DNA of 11,304 nt from Methanothrix sp. GTDB taxonomy: Archaea; Halobacteriota; Methanosarcinia; Methanotrichales; Methanotrichaceae. This document shows, piece by piece, positions 1-7,697 of the stretch; the stretch's first letter is position 1; the number at the start of each line of letters is the position of its first letter. The notes below the pieces were generated by a model. The model ran no database searches and had not been told where the DNA came from. It was given only the letters and a program-made list of their open reading frames with translations. The position numbers were made by a program, and so were the translations under genes. The DNA lies in the NCBI GenBank assembly GCA_028688535.1, contig JAQTXY010000030.1, positions 1-11,304 on the forward strand. The letters are read 5' to 3'.

Positions 1-1960
1 CTTTTTCAGAGAATTTAACCGCATTATTTAGAAGGTTGATCAAGATCTGGCGCAGCCGCGCAGAGTCTCCCACAATTCTTTCTGGAGCATTGGAATCGAT
101 ACTGTAGCTTAGGTCGAGCCCCTTCTTTGATGCCTCTGTGGCCACAATATCCAGAGAAGCTTCAATGCAATCCTTTAAATTAAATGGATGGGACTTCAAC
201 TCCACCTTGTGGCTATCTATCTTTGAAAAGTCCAGAATATCGTTTATAATTGATAGCAGGGAATCACCACTGCTTCGAATCGTCTCCAGAAAATTTCGTT
301 GTTCTTTGTCCAGATTTGTCCTTTCCAGAAGATCGGCCAATCCTATGACTGCATTCATGGGTGTCCTTATCTCGTGGGACATATGAGCCAGGAACTCGGA
401 TTTGGCTCTAGCTGCGGATTCTGCAATTTCTTTAGCCTTGATGAGTGCGTTCTCAGCCTTTTTGCGGACAATGGCCTGACCAATTGACGATGCGGCCACC
501 TGAATGATAGAACCTTCAATACTTATCCAGATGCGTTCGGATTGGCAATCATCAAAGCCGATAAAACCCCAGAATCGGTTTTCAATCATAATTGGCATGA
601 TGAGAAGCGCCTTGGTGTTTAAAGGCTTTAGTAATGCTCTTTCAAGCTCAGGAAGCTCTCGAACCAAGCCTTTTATGGGGTGTCCTTTGGAAAGCACATC
701 ATACCATCGAGATAATACCGGGTAATATGTAAGAGCGCATAATTCGGCATTATTTTTAAAGGATACAGCAGGATCCCGTGACCATTCATAGCGAAGACGA
801 GCCAGATGTACACCATTCTCTCTAGTTTCGTTTTCAAAGATATAGGTTCGATCGGAGTTTGTAGCAGCTCCCAAAATCTCAAGAGTAAGATTTATTGCAT
901 GATCCAGATCGTTATTTACCTGAAGAATATTTGCAGCAATTGCGGCCCCACCAAGCAGAATATCTTTCTTATGAAGTTCTTCTTCTTCTTTCTTGCGTTT
1001 GGTTATATCCCTAATCACACCAACTATGAACTTCTTTTCATCATTGTTAGAGAGTAAGGTCTTCTTGGTGATAATAGTGCAAATATTTCCCTGAGCATCG
1101 GTAATTTGCTCTTCATTTACGTCCTCTTTCCCGGTTTTGAAGACTAATTCATCTCTTTCCCAGAAAATGTCCACTTGATCTTTAGGGAAGAAATCATAAT
1201 CAGTTCTTCCAAGAAGTTCTTCTCGCGTTCGGCCTGCCAAACGACATTCAGCATCGTTAACCATTGTCAATCGATGATCTCGATCTTTTACAAATATAGG
1301 GTCACCAATCGCGTTTATTATTTTATTGAGGTATTCTTTAGATTTCCTAAGCTCTTCTCCATTTTTGATTCTGATTATGGTCCCTGCCATATCGGCTGCA
1401 AGAGTCTCGAGCGAATTGCGAGTGCCTAATGGAATCTCGTCGTATATTCGAGAAGCAAGAATAAGTGCACCTATTGCTTTTTCTTTATACTTCACGGGAA
1501 GGTCTGCAACTGATTTCAAGCCTTCCTCTCTCAGATCCGAGAAAGAAGTCTGAGAGATGTACTCAAAATCCCTGTAGACTATTTCGCCAGCCGAGACTAT
1601 GCGTGCCCTGGGTGAATTTGAATCGCAATGTGAGCAGCCTTCAACAAATTTTTCAGATAATCCCTTATGCAGTAACATATCCACATCGCCAGTGGATTCA
1701 TCTACGATGTAAACGGCACCAGCATTGATGCCGTCCACCTTGAGAGCAGCATCCAGGATTAGTGCCAGAGCCTCGTTTAAATCGGTAATAGAGTTTAAGG
1801 CTATAGCTAAGTCTCTCTGAAGGTTGAGAAGTTTATCCGAACCGGTAAGCCTATTGATTTTTACCACGGATTCCTCAATGACGTTTTTTGCAGATTTAGC
1901 TATATTGTTCACATAGCATAAGTATATGTGCTTCAATATAATCTTCTTGCTCGACGCCAT
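1..1960 (-). CDS. GAF-PAS-GAF sensor histidine kinase, C-terminus beyond the window
   Basis: Cytoplasmic two-component sensor kinase; 653 codons are visible and the frame is open to the left edge. I see no membrane segment, so it should sense an internal signal. Approximate domains: GAF about 60-190; PAS about 206-325 ([13 protein letters not shown]), closed by the typical VIRDITKRK; second GAF about 345-500; coiled linker; HisKA with the H-box [18 protein letters not shown] and phospho-acceptor His529; then the start of the ATPase domain, whose N-box NLLNNAVKF (Asn642, Asn646) lies at the edge. The G boxes, and any receiver domain, are outside. The ATG at 1960 is the first after an in-frame TGA; no convincing Shine-Dalgarno precedes it. 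The first GAF holds a Cys109-Ser-His-Cys112 pair that could be a redox or metal site (inference). The signal and the partner regulator cannot be told from here. Confidence 0.93.
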   Translation of the reverse strand, partial: MASSKKIILKHIYLCYVNNIAKSAKNVIEESVVKINRLTGSDKLLNLQRDLAIALNSITDLNEALALILDAALKVDGINAGAVYIVDESTGDVDMLLHKGLSEKFVEGCSHCDSNSPRARIVSAGEIVYRDFEYISQTSFSDLREEGLKSVADLPVKYKEKAIGALILASRIYDEIPLGTRNSLETLAADMAGTIIRIKNGEELRKSKEYLNKIINAIGDPIFVKDRDHRLTMVNDAECRLAGRTREELLGRTDYDFFPKDQVDIFWERDELVFKTGKEDVNEEQITDAQGNICTIITKKTLLSNNDEKKFIVGVIRDITKRKKEEEELHKKDILLGGAAIAANILQVNNDLDHAINLTLEILGAATNSDRTYIFENETRENGVHLARLRYEWSRDPAVSFKNNAELCALTYYPVLSRWYDVLSKGHPIKGLVRELPELERALLKPLNTKALLIMPIMIENRFWGFIGFDDCQSERIWISIEGSIIQVAASSIGQAIVRKKAENALIKAKEIAESAARAKSEFLAHMSHEIRTPMNAVIGLADLLERTNLDKEQRNFLETIRSSGDSLLSIINDILDFSKIDSHKVELKSHPFNLKDCIEASLDIVATEASKKGLDLSYSIDSNAPERIVGDSARLRQILINLLNNAVKFSEK

Positions 1961-2044
1961 ATGAGCCAGCTTGGCAAATATCCTGTCTCATTAGCTATTT
2001 TGTTTGACCTGATTGTAGAGAAAATATTCTGGGCGGCTTAGACC

Positions 2045-2060
2045 ACATAAATGCCTTTTT
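2045..2060 (-). promoter_or_regulatory. Candidate BRE/TATA promoter of the histidine kinase
   Basis: On the minus strand the sequence reads AAAAAGG followed by CATTTATG, a purine-rich BRE plus a weak TATA-like box. Transcription would start near 2020, giving a leader of about 60 bases before the ATG at 1960. The 145-base gap between trmY and the kinase (1961-2105) holds no other gene that I can see. The TATA match is imperfect, so this is tentative. Confidence 0.3.
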
Positions 2061-2105
2061 CGTCGCCTGGCTGTATTGACCTCGCATGTCTTTGCCGATA
2101 TAATC

Positions 2106-2708
2106 TCATAAAGTACAGAATACGTTGGTGTCCAGGAACCAGTTCAACAGGACTATGCAGTGATCGGCGTGCAGGCTGGTCGGCCCCAGAGAGACGACCT
2201 TGGCCCCGGCCTGCTCAATCAGAGCCTCCTCTTCGGGAGTCATGCCTGTGTGGTCCCCCAGGATGAAAGCTGTCTCGCCATGAAGGCTGTTTGCCTCAAG
2301 GCCGCGAATATCCGCGCCATCCTCGCGCAGGTAAATCAATTTTGCCTCTTTCAGATCAGACAGAAGCTCCACGAGGCCGCCGGTGCGCACGAAGATTCCG
2401 GATGTGGACATGGCCCATTGAGGCGTGGCCGGCACGGCCAGAGCTTTCTTGAGCAGAGCGGCAGTGGTGCGCTCGTCCGGGTTGAGGTGGCGCAGCGTCT
2501 CGCCCCGAAGCTGAATTGTCTTGGGTATCTCGCCACCTAAGTGGATCAGGTAGACGCAGACATCCTTTCGAATGCCGTGCGAGATGACGAAGGCGGCAGT
2601 GACTGCCCGGCAGAGAATGTCCAGGCGACCGGAGGTACCTGGGATGTCTTCCAGGGAGAAGTTGGGAGTGGTAGTGGCCTTGTGGCCGACGACGATGAAA
2701 TTGCGCAT
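2106..2708 (-). CDS. trmY: tRNA (pseudouridine(54)-N(1))-methyltransferase TrmY
   Basis: SPOUT-class methyltransferase that uses S-adenosylmethionine to methylate N1 of pseudouridine 54 in the T-loop of archaeal tRNAs. Seen from the Met at 2708 (200 residues): MRNFIVVGHKA at the start; RLDILCRAV at about 28-36; a PDER motif at 77-80; the SAM-binding knot loop LGDHTGM with Gly141-Asp142-His143; and the C-terminal SLHADHCIVLLNWFLD with Cys184, the position of a conserved Cys in this family. The frame stays open to an ATG at 2801, but those 31 residues overlap the upstream winged-helix fragment, match nothing in the family and would precede the normal MRNF start, so I chose 2708. There is no clear Shine-Dalgarno, which fits a leaderless or coupled start. 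It follows the broken winged-helix fragment by 55 bases on the same strand. Confidence 0.93.
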   Translation of the reverse strand: MRNFIVVGHKATTTPNFSLEDIPGTSGRLDILCRAVTAAFVISHGIRKDVCVYLIHLGGEIPKTIQLRGETLRHLNPDERTTAALLKKALAVPATPQWAMSTSGIFVRTGGLVELLSDLKEAKLIYLREDGADIRGLEANSLHGETAFILGDHTGMTPEEEALIEQAGAKVVSLGPTSLHADHCIVLLNWFLDTNVFCTL

Positions 2709-2763
2709 GGGTCTGAAGACGAGCAGGAGATACAAGCATCTTTCGGACTGCAACATATCATTA

Positions 2764-2904
2764 TTATTTTCCAGAGAGGAACTGCTCTGATAGTTCCACA
2801 ACGTTGGTCCTGCCCCACTCTCTCTTGGCTATTAGCTTGCGCTTCTCAAGGGATATGAGAATCATGGAGAGTGACGACTTAGGGCTGCCAGTCTCGTACC
2901 TCAT
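2764..2904 (-). pseudogene. Winged helix-turn-helix fragment (46 residues), N-terminus lost
   Basis: A short frame that reads as the recognition helix and wing of an archaeal winged-helix DNA-binding domain: YETGSPKSSLSMILISLEKR (recognition-helix region), then KLIAKREWGRTNVVELSE (beta wing), then a TAA. The first half of the fold is missing. Codons before the ATG (2905-2931) still read RHGSRTESQ, which resembles the normal approach to that helix, but a TGA stops the frame just before them. Its ATG overlaps, as ATGA, the stop of the shifted TPR fragment frame upstream. I read it as the 3' remnant of a regulator gene; a translated 46-residue miniprotein is possible but less likely. It lies 55 bases before trmY. 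Confidence 0.6.
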
Positions 2905-3030
2905 CTGAGATTCTGTCCGGCTGCCGTGCCGTCAAATTCCTGTCTAAAAGCCAGGGCCATGGCATTTCTCCAGGTGCGCCAATTTCCGGGGGAAATCGTT
3001 GCCATCAATTTTGAAAAAAGATTGACTGGT

Positions 3031-3200
3031 TTATTCCTGATACCCAAGCTCCTTGGCTCGGGCATAGGCTGCATGGGCTCCAGCTCAATTGCCTTATCAA
3101 AAGCCTTGACAGCCTCTTCGCAAGAGCTATTTCTGCCCAGTTCCCGGCCTTTTTCCAGCCAGGAGTCTGCTCTGCTTATTCCAGGCGTTCCATTTTTCAT
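3031..3200 (-). pseudogene. Broken TPR gene fragment with its tail in another frame
   Basis: The ATG at 3200 starts one TPR unit (ADSWLEKGRELGRNSSCEEA, then AFDKAIELEP) that clearly matches the first unit of the neighbouring TPR proteins. At about 3075, right after AIELE, the matching sequence moves to the -1 frame, which reads AHAAYARAKELGYQE and then TAA at 3031-3033. That is the terminal capping motif of the paralogues (compare AAYAKAKELGGQG in the 203-residue protein). Without a shift the first frame runs on to 2901 as sequence unlike any TPR. The middle repeats and the signal peptide are also absent, so an internal deletion between repeats that left the frame shifted is the simplest explanation. 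The ATG is one base after the stop of the 199-residue gene. A sequencing error or programmed -1 shift is not excluded, but I see no classic slippery heptamer. Confidence 0.7.
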
Positions 3201-3201
3201 T

Positions 3202-3801
3202 TCAATTCACCTTGTCATCCGGCTTCCAGGCCCATCCCAAATAGAATACCCTATCTGATTGTGTGGTGACATCCACAAAGCGACTCTTTTTTACTGTCGA
3301 GACTGTCTGATTAGTCCTTTCAATTGCCTGTGCAGTCTCCTTATTCGGCGGAACAGCAGGCGCTATCTCAACCGCTGGCCGGTATTCTGAGACATCGGGA
3401 TTGATCTTGAATCCTGAGATCATTCCGGAAGTCACCCGGCCCAGACTGTCCGATTGCACGAAGCTGCCGTTGATGTTCTCACCCGTTGTCTCTGCGCGTA
3501 TCAGTGTCTCCATGATGGCTTCATTCTCATGCCGGGATGTGTGCAGCTCAATCTCGTTTCCCAATACGGATCCCACCATCGCCGCGTTCCAGGGATCCGG
3601 GTCAACTCCACCGTTGCAGGCCCCGGCGAGGAGTCCATCATACTGGTATACCACCATGGTTGCTCTTTCCTCGCCCATATCCAGAATCCAGATGCCTTCC
3701 AGGCTCAGCCTTCCAGCTGCATCTTCTGCCAGGGAGATCCCTGAGAAGGTCGCTGCCAGCATCAGGCACAAGATGGTATACTTTGCGCCTATGACTGTCA
3801 T
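3202..3801 (-). CDS. Exported protein of unknown function, 199 residues
   Basis: I do not recognise a characterised family. The N-terminus is a clear signal peptide: a short positive region with Lys7, a hydrophobic core at about 8-24, and a likely cleavage after SLA at residue 25. The mature part has one compact, probably beta-rich domain at about 30-130, beginning LEGIWILDMGEERATMVVYQ and ending near MISGFKINPD. A proline-rich linker follows (VEIAPAVPPNKE), then a short C-terminal element, RFVDVTTQSDRVFYLGWAWK. There are two N-glycosylation sequons (NGS, NQT). The start at 3801 has GGTGG about 16 bases upstream, which is far for a ribosome site. It lies downstream of the TPR genes on the same strand and is probably exported with them; a shared role in the envelope is inference. 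Confidence 0.75.
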   Translation of the reverse strand: MTVIGAKYTILCLMLAATFSGISLAEDAAGRLSLEGIWILDMGEERATMVVYQYDGLLAGACNGGVDPDPWNAAMVGSVLGNEIELHTSRHENEAIMETLIRAETTGENINGSFVQSDSLGRVTSGMISGFKINPDVSEYRPAVEIAPAVPPNKETAQAIERTNQTVSTVKKSRFVDVTTQSDRVFYLGWAWKPDDKVN

Positions 3802-3817
3802 TTTTATCAGCCACCTT

Positions 3818-3868
3818 GGAGCCTAACTCCTCCGCCTCGGAAAAATATGCAGGAGCATCATTGACGCC
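3818..3868 (-). pseudogene. In-frame remnant of the TPR capping unit beyond a stop codon
   Basis: Directly after the TGA (3869-3871) that ends the 528-residue TPR gene, the same frame continues GVNDAPAYFSEAEELGS. This resembles the terminal unit of the paralogues (pattern xAxAxYxxAxELG), which the 528-residue protein otherwise lacks. It is therefore probably the lost end of that gene. The frame then runs on into the 199-residue gene as meaningless shadow. Confidence 0.5.
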
Positions 3869-5455
3869 TCACATCATCTTCATTTGGGAAGCCGTATTGG
3901 GATTCGTCTCAATGCTCTGATTGAGGATCTCTAATGCTCTCTCGTAAGCCTGCTTGGATTCGTTATACCTTTTTAGGCTCAGGAGAACATTGCCCTTCCC
4001 GGTCCAAGCCTTAGCAGACTCAGGATCTATTTTGGCAGCCTTCTCATAAGCCAGGAGGGATTGGTTGTATACATCGACTGCCTCCCCTGCTCTGTCCGGG
4101 CCAGCGAACGCCTCAGCCTTCCCGAACCACGCATCTGCCACAGCCAGAAACGCTGAAGAGGATCCAGGCTTCTGCTCGATGGCATGGAGGGCCCCATCGT
4201 AGGCTTGAATTGATTCATCGTATCTGCCCATATTTCTCAAGGCCGCTCCTTTGCCAGACGAGGCAGCAGCACTATCATGATCGATGGCGATGGCGCATTC
4301 GTAAGCATGCACAGCTTCACGGTTCCTGCCCAAGCTCCTCAAAGCATCGCCCTTTCCGGTCCAGGCTTTAATATCAGTTGCATCTAACTGCAAGGCGCGT
4401 TCATAGGCCTCGATGGAGTCATCAAATCTGCCGAGTTCGTTTGAAAGAATCTCGCCCATTACTTCCCAGGCCAGCACATATTCCGGGGTGATTTGCGTGG
4501 CATTGTTCAGGGCCTCGACCGCTGCTTCATACCTGCCCAGCTCCCGGAAGAGGAATGCTTTGCTGACCCATGCTCCTGAATTGGTGGGGCTTTCTTCGAT
4601 ACTCCTGTTCAGGCGTTCCATGGCTTTTTCGAAACCTTTCGAGGATTCATTGTGCCTCCCCAGTTCGTCCAGCACTTCCGCCCGATTCAGCAAAGCCTCC
4701 TGGCCCACTAATTCCGGATCCAACTCGATGACCTTTCCATAGATTTCTACAGCCTCTTCAAGCCTGGCCCTGGATTCATCCTTCCGGCCAACGGCTGCAA
4801 GACTCTGACCCAGGTGGGATAGGACTACAGCTTTTCCCTCATAGGCCTGCGCCAGATTTTTGCTATCATTGTCAGGCGTAAGCTGGAGTGCCTTGTTATG
4901 AGCTGCGAGAGAATCGTTATACTTGGCGAAGTCTTCATTGAAAATGGCCAGGTCATCATAGATCACGCCTTTGCCTGACCAGGCTTGTGCATATTTGGGG
5001 TCGATCTCTAAGGCATCATCAAAGACCTCCAGAGCTTTCTCAAAGGCTCTGGTGCTCTCCACTCCGTGCAATCCATAAGCCGCCTGGCGGAAGGCGTAGC
5101 CCTTCCACAACAGGTAGGTGGTGTTTTCAGGATCAAGCTCGATAGCCTTGTCGTAGGATTGAAGCGATTCATCGAAGCTGCTCTGGTTCTGGGTGATCAC
5201 TCCGGCCAGGTTCAGGCAGGAGGCTTTGTGGGCCCAGAGGGTAGCGTTCTTGGGATCAAGGTCTATGGCTTTATCGACCGTCTGAAGCGATTCTTCGAGA
5301 GATCCGTTGTTGAAAAGCTCCAGGCTCTTTTCATAGCTGTTTTGCGAAAGCTCTTCTGCTTTTGCTATCTGGTAGCCTGCTATGTTTTCCTGCGCCAGAA
5401 CAAAGGTGCAGAGCATATCTAACGCTAACAATGCTAGGAAAAATCTTCCTTTCAT
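3869..5455 (-). CDS. Exported TPR-repeat protein, 528 residues, capping unit missing
   Basis: Probable extracytoplasmic binding scaffold; no partner can be named. Signal peptide: MKGRFFLALLALDMLC, then TFVLA, with cleavage after Ala21. The mature chain is about twelve TPR units of 34-49 residues with the W..KG and A.DKAIELDP pattern. Some units carry a longer second helix (ALEILNQSIETNP). I count twelve N-X-S/T sequons. The ATG at 5455 has a textbook GGAGGT six bases upstream; an ATG at 5503 in the same frame would overlap the previous gene and put 16 polar residues before the signal peptide, so I rejected it. The gap to the upstream 501-residue gene is then 40 bases. Unlike the other three, it ends NTASQMKMM with no terminal capping unit, and a decayed copy of that unit follows the stop in frame, which suggests a nonsense mutation. 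Confidence 0.88.
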   Translation of the reverse strand: MKGRFFLALLALDMLCTFVLAQENIAGYQIAKAEELSQNSYEKSLELFNNGSLEESLQTVDKAIDLDPKNATLWAHKASCLNLAGVITQNQSSFDESLQSYDKAIELDPENTTYLLWKGYAFRQAAYGLHGVESTRAFEKALEVFDDALEIDPKYAQAWSGKGVIYDDLAIFNEDFAKYNDSLAAHNKALQLTPDNDSKNLAQAYEGKAVVLSHLGQSLAAVGRKDESRARLEEAVEIYGKVIELDPELVGQEALLNRAEVLDELGRHNESSKGFEKAMERLNRSIEESPTNSGAWVSKAFLFRELGRYEAAVEALNNATQITPEYVLAWEVMGEILSNELGRFDDSIEAYERALQLDATDIKAWTGKGDALRSLGRNREAVHAYECAIAIDHDSAAASSGKGAALRNMGRYDESIQAYDGALHAIEQKPGSSSAFLAVADAWFGKAEAFAGPDRAGEAVDVYNQSLLAYEKAAKIDPESAKAWTGKGNVLLSLKRYNESKQAYERALEILNQSIETNPNTASQMKMM

Positions 5456-5467
5456 TTGCAAACCTCC
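5453..5467 (-). promoter_or_regulatory. Ribosome binding site and leader of the 528-residue TPR gene
   Basis: The minus strand reads GGAGGTTTGCAAATG. The perfect GGAGGT decides the start at 5455. The block GGTTTGCAAATG matches the leaders of the two upstream TPR genes at 10 of 12 bases. Confidence 0.8.
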
Positions 5468-5495
5468 TTTATCGACCCCGAAAAAGGTTGAATGG

Positions 5496-7001
5496 CTAGA
5501 CATTGTACCCCATCTCCCTTGCCTTTCTAAAAGCTGAGTCAGCCTCAGACTGGCGGTTTTGCGCTTTCAATGCCTGCCCCTTTTTATACCAGAGTCGAGG
5601 AAATGACGGATCTGTGACTGTCGCCATTTCATAGGCCAAAAAAGCATCCTCGTACCTTCCCAAAGCCATCAGAAGGTCGCCCTTCTGTTCCAGTCCCGGG
5701 AAATGCTCAGGATCCAGCTCAATAGCTTTATCAAAAGCCTCCAGGGCTTTATCGGTACGGTTCATGGCCAATAGAACGCTCCCTTTGGCCTGCCAGGGAC
5801 GAGCGTTCTCTGGATTGCTCTTGATATTCTCCTCGATCTGACCTAGAGCGGTGCCATATGCCTCGACTGCTTCAGTGCTTTTATTTAGCGCCTTCAAGGC
5901 ATCGCCTTTGCCCTTATAGGCAGAATACATCTTGGAATCAGCCTTCAACGCGAAATCAAAAGCATCTTTTGATTCGCTATACCTGCCCAGCTTGTAAAGA
6001 GAATCTCCTTTTCCAAGTAGCGCTGTTGAATCATTCTCATTCAGAGCCAGGGCACCTTCATAAGCCACCAGGGCTTTATCGTATCTGGCAGTCTGATCGG
6101 ATGCAAAGGCCATCATGAGCCAGGCAGACCTCTCCTTAGGATTTGATGCGGTCACATTATCGTAAGCAACGATTGCCTCTGCATATTTTCCCTGATCGAT
6201 GAAGATGATAGCTTTTTCATGCCAGGCCATAGAGAGGTTCTCTTTTGTATCTGCAGCTAAAATGGCCTTATCGGCCCTCTGCAAAGCATCGATATAAGTC
6301 TGATCGGATTCATTCCCCCGGCCAAGCTTTGCCAGAGCTTCAGCCTTCATCATTTGGGCTCCCTGGTCGTCAGGGTGAATCTTCATGGCTGCATCGTAGT
6401 ATTCGACTGCCTCTTCGAGCCTGCCCATTTGCATCAATGCTGAGCCTTTGCTCCCCAGAGCCCACCCGTATTTAGGATCAGCAACAAGAGATTTATTGAA
6501 GGCATCTATTGCCAGGTCATACTTCTTTTGTTCAGTAAAGACGACTCCCTTGCCCCGCCAGGCCTCGGCATTCTCTGGGTCCAGTTCCAGTGCCTTATCG
6601 TATGCCTGCAGAGACTGATTATGGAGATCGCTCGCATTGCTGCTGTAAAACGCGGCTGCACTGAGCGCATTGCCCTTCTCGTTCCATAGAGTGGCGTTCC
6701 TGGGCTGTATCTCGATTGCCTTCTCGTATGAATGAACCGCATCGTCGAATGTTCTGGTCCTGATATCGCCTGCAAATTCCAGGGCCAGGAGAATCTGAGC
6801 TTGGCCCTTTGCCCTCCAGGCTTCGGCAAATGATTGATTCAGCTCGATTGCTTTATCGTAGGCTTGGACTGCCTCCTTCGGCGATTGCCTCTGATAAAGA
6901 TCCTGGCCCTTTTCATACCAGTCATCCGCAGTTTCTTGTGCCAGGGAACAGGCACAAAGTATTGTCAGAGATACTAATACTAAGATTGTTTTTAATTTCA
7001 T
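5496..7001 (-). CDS. Exported TPR-repeat protein, 501 residues
   Basis: Largest complete member of the local TPR family. Signal peptide MKLKTILVLVSLTILCACSL, likely cut after Ala21 (SLA/QE). A Cys-Ala-Cys at 16-18 could suggest a lipoprotein, but the spacing does not make a good lipobox. About thirteen TPR units follow, most of 34 residues, for example AEAWRGKGVVFTEQKKYDLA, the next ending KSLVADPKY. Units 2 and 3 have 8-10 residue insertions between the helices; unit 10 has a seven-residue longer second helix. The chain ends with the family capping unit ALKAQNRQSEADSAFRKARE then MGYNV. I count eleven N-X-S/T sequons, mostly in loops. It starts 38 bases after the 203-residue gene, so co-transcription is likely. 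No catalytic residues are apparent; a protein-binding role outside the membrane is inferred. Confidence 0.9.
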   Translation of the reverse strand: MKLKTILVLVSLTILCACSLAQETADDWYEKGQDLYQRQSPKEAVQAYDKAIELNQSFAEAWRAKGQAQILLALEFAGDIRTRTFDDAVHSYEKAIEIQPRNATLWNEKGNALSAAAFYSSNASDLHNQSLQAYDKALELDPENAEAWRGKGVVFTEQKKYDLAIDAFNKSLVADPKYGWALGSKGSALMQMGRLEEAVEYYDAAMKIHPDDQGAQMMKAEALAKLGRGNESDQTYIDALQRADKAILAADTKENLSMAWHEKAIIFIDQGKYAEAIVAYDNVTASNPKERSAWLMMAFASDQTARYDKALVAYEGALALNENDSTALLGKGDSLYKLGRYSESKDAFDFALKADSKMYSAYKGKGDALKALNKSTEAVEAYGTALGQIEENIKSNPENARPWQAKGSVLLAMNRTDKALEAFDKAIELDPEHFPGLEQKGDLLMALGRYEDAFLAYEMATVTDPSFPRLWYKKGQALKAQNRQSEADSAFRKAREMGYNV

Positions 7002-7013
7002 TCACAAACCCCC
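6999..7013 (-). promoter_or_regulatory. Ribosome binding site and leader of the 501-residue TPR gene
   Basis: The minus strand reads GGGGGTTTGTGAATG. GGGGGT is the Shine-Dalgarno element, and GGTTTGTGAATG is identical to the leader of the 203-residue gene, so the duplication included the translation start region. A small palindrome, GTTAACTTAAC (7014-7024), sits just upstream. Confidence 0.7.
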
Positions 7014-7039
7014 GTTAACTTAACAAAAATATGTCGAGA

Positions 7040-7651
7040 TCATCCTTGACCCCCCAGCTCCTTGGCCTTTGCATAGGCAGCATCCGACTCAGCCTGACGG
7101 CCCGATGCCTTCAGGGCGTCTCCCTTCAGGCTCCAGACCTTTACATCGTTCGGCTCTATTTGCAGGGCGCTGTCAAACGCCTCGATGGACTCGTTATATC
7201 TGTGCAGCTCGCTGGCGAGGATGACACCCAACATCTTCCATGCCATCTCGTTCTTGGGGTCGAAGTTGGTGGCATTATCGAATGCCTTCACGGCTTCTTC
7301 TGTCAGGTCCACGTTATGGAGCAACAGTCCCTTCTCTGTCCATATCGTCGAATTCTGGGGATCGGCCTGCAGAGTTTTGTTCAGGATCTCCAGGGCTTTC
7401 ATGTAGGATAAGATTGCCTCATCATGCTCTTTTAGCCGATCAAGAGCATTGGCCTTATTTATCCAGGCTGCCTTGTTGCCAGGTTCTATTTGAGCAGCCA
7501 CCCCGAAGGCCTGAACAGCCTCTTTGTAAGATCCGTTCTTGCTCAGTTCGAAGCCATTTTTCATCCAGCTTTCTGCGTTCTTCTCTCCTGCTAATGCAGT
7601 GGCACAGAGCATGGCCACTGCCAGCAGAGCGATAGCAAATCTTGCTTTCAT
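7040..7651 (-). CDS. Exported TPR-repeat protein, 203 residues
   Basis: Shortest intact member of the family. Signal peptide MKARFAIALLAVAMLCATAL, likely cut after Ala21 (ALA/GE); Cys16 is in the same place as in the 501- and 528-residue proteins. Five TPR units follow: NAESWMKNGFELSKNGSYKE; KAAWINKANALDRL (with the longer helix ALEILNKTLQADP); STIWTEKGLLL; EMAWKMLGVILASELHRYNE; and the capping unit VKVWSLKGDALKASGRQAES ending AYAKAKELGGQG. Five sequons. It gives the cleanest view of the family's beginning and end, and its ends match both halves of the broken fragment at 3031-3200. The start has AGAGGT and the shared leader. It begins 46 bases after the 422-residue gene. Confidence 0.9.
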   Translation of the reverse strand: MKARFAIALLAVAMLCATALAGEKNAESWMKNGFELSKNGSYKEAVQAFGVAAQIEPGNKAAWINKANALDRLKEHDEAILSYMKALEILNKTLQADPQNSTIWTEKGLLLHNVDLTEEAVKAFDNATNFDPKNEMAWKMLGVILASELHRYNESIEAFDSALQIEPNDVKVWSLKGDALKASGRQAESDAAYAKAKELGGQG

Positions 7652-7663
7652 TCACAAACCTCT
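7649..7663 (-). promoter_or_regulatory. Ribosome binding site and leader of the 203-residue TPR gene
   Basis: The minus strand reads GAGGTTTGTGAATG, with the Shine-Dalgarno AGAGGT extending to 7663. The twelve bases ending in ATG are identical to those at 6999-7010. Confidence 0.75.
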
Positions 7664-7697
7664 TTACAGTCTTTTTTGCCTCAAAAATTCGATGCGA

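Noticed and set aside
2160..2540. 126-residue plus-strand frame opposite trmY
   Set aside because: Shadow of trmY. The minus-strand frame has all TrmY motifs, while this one resembles nothing.
2709..2801. 31-residue N-terminal extension of TrmY
   Set aside because: TrmY proteins start at MRNF; the extension overlaps the winged-helix fragment in another frame and has no family match.
2901..3030. Continuation of the 99-residue frame of the broken TPR fragment
   Set aside because: After AIELEP the frame has no TPR character, and the true family tail is in the -1 frame, so these residues are an artefact of the shift.
3869..3871. Selenocysteine or pyrrolysine-type recoding at the stop
   Set aside because: The codon is TGA, not TAG, so pyrrolysine does not apply. 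No selenocysteine element is evident, and the downstream sequence looks decayed rather than functional.
5456..5503. Upstream ATG giving a 544-residue TPR protein
   Set aside because: It would overlap the end of the 501-residue gene and place polar residues before the signal peptide; the inner ATG has a perfect GGAGGT.
7014..7024. Palindrome GTTAACTTAAC as an operator or terminator
   Set aside because: The arms are only five bases and AT-rich, and it is not seen at the other TPR gene junctions, so chance is likely.
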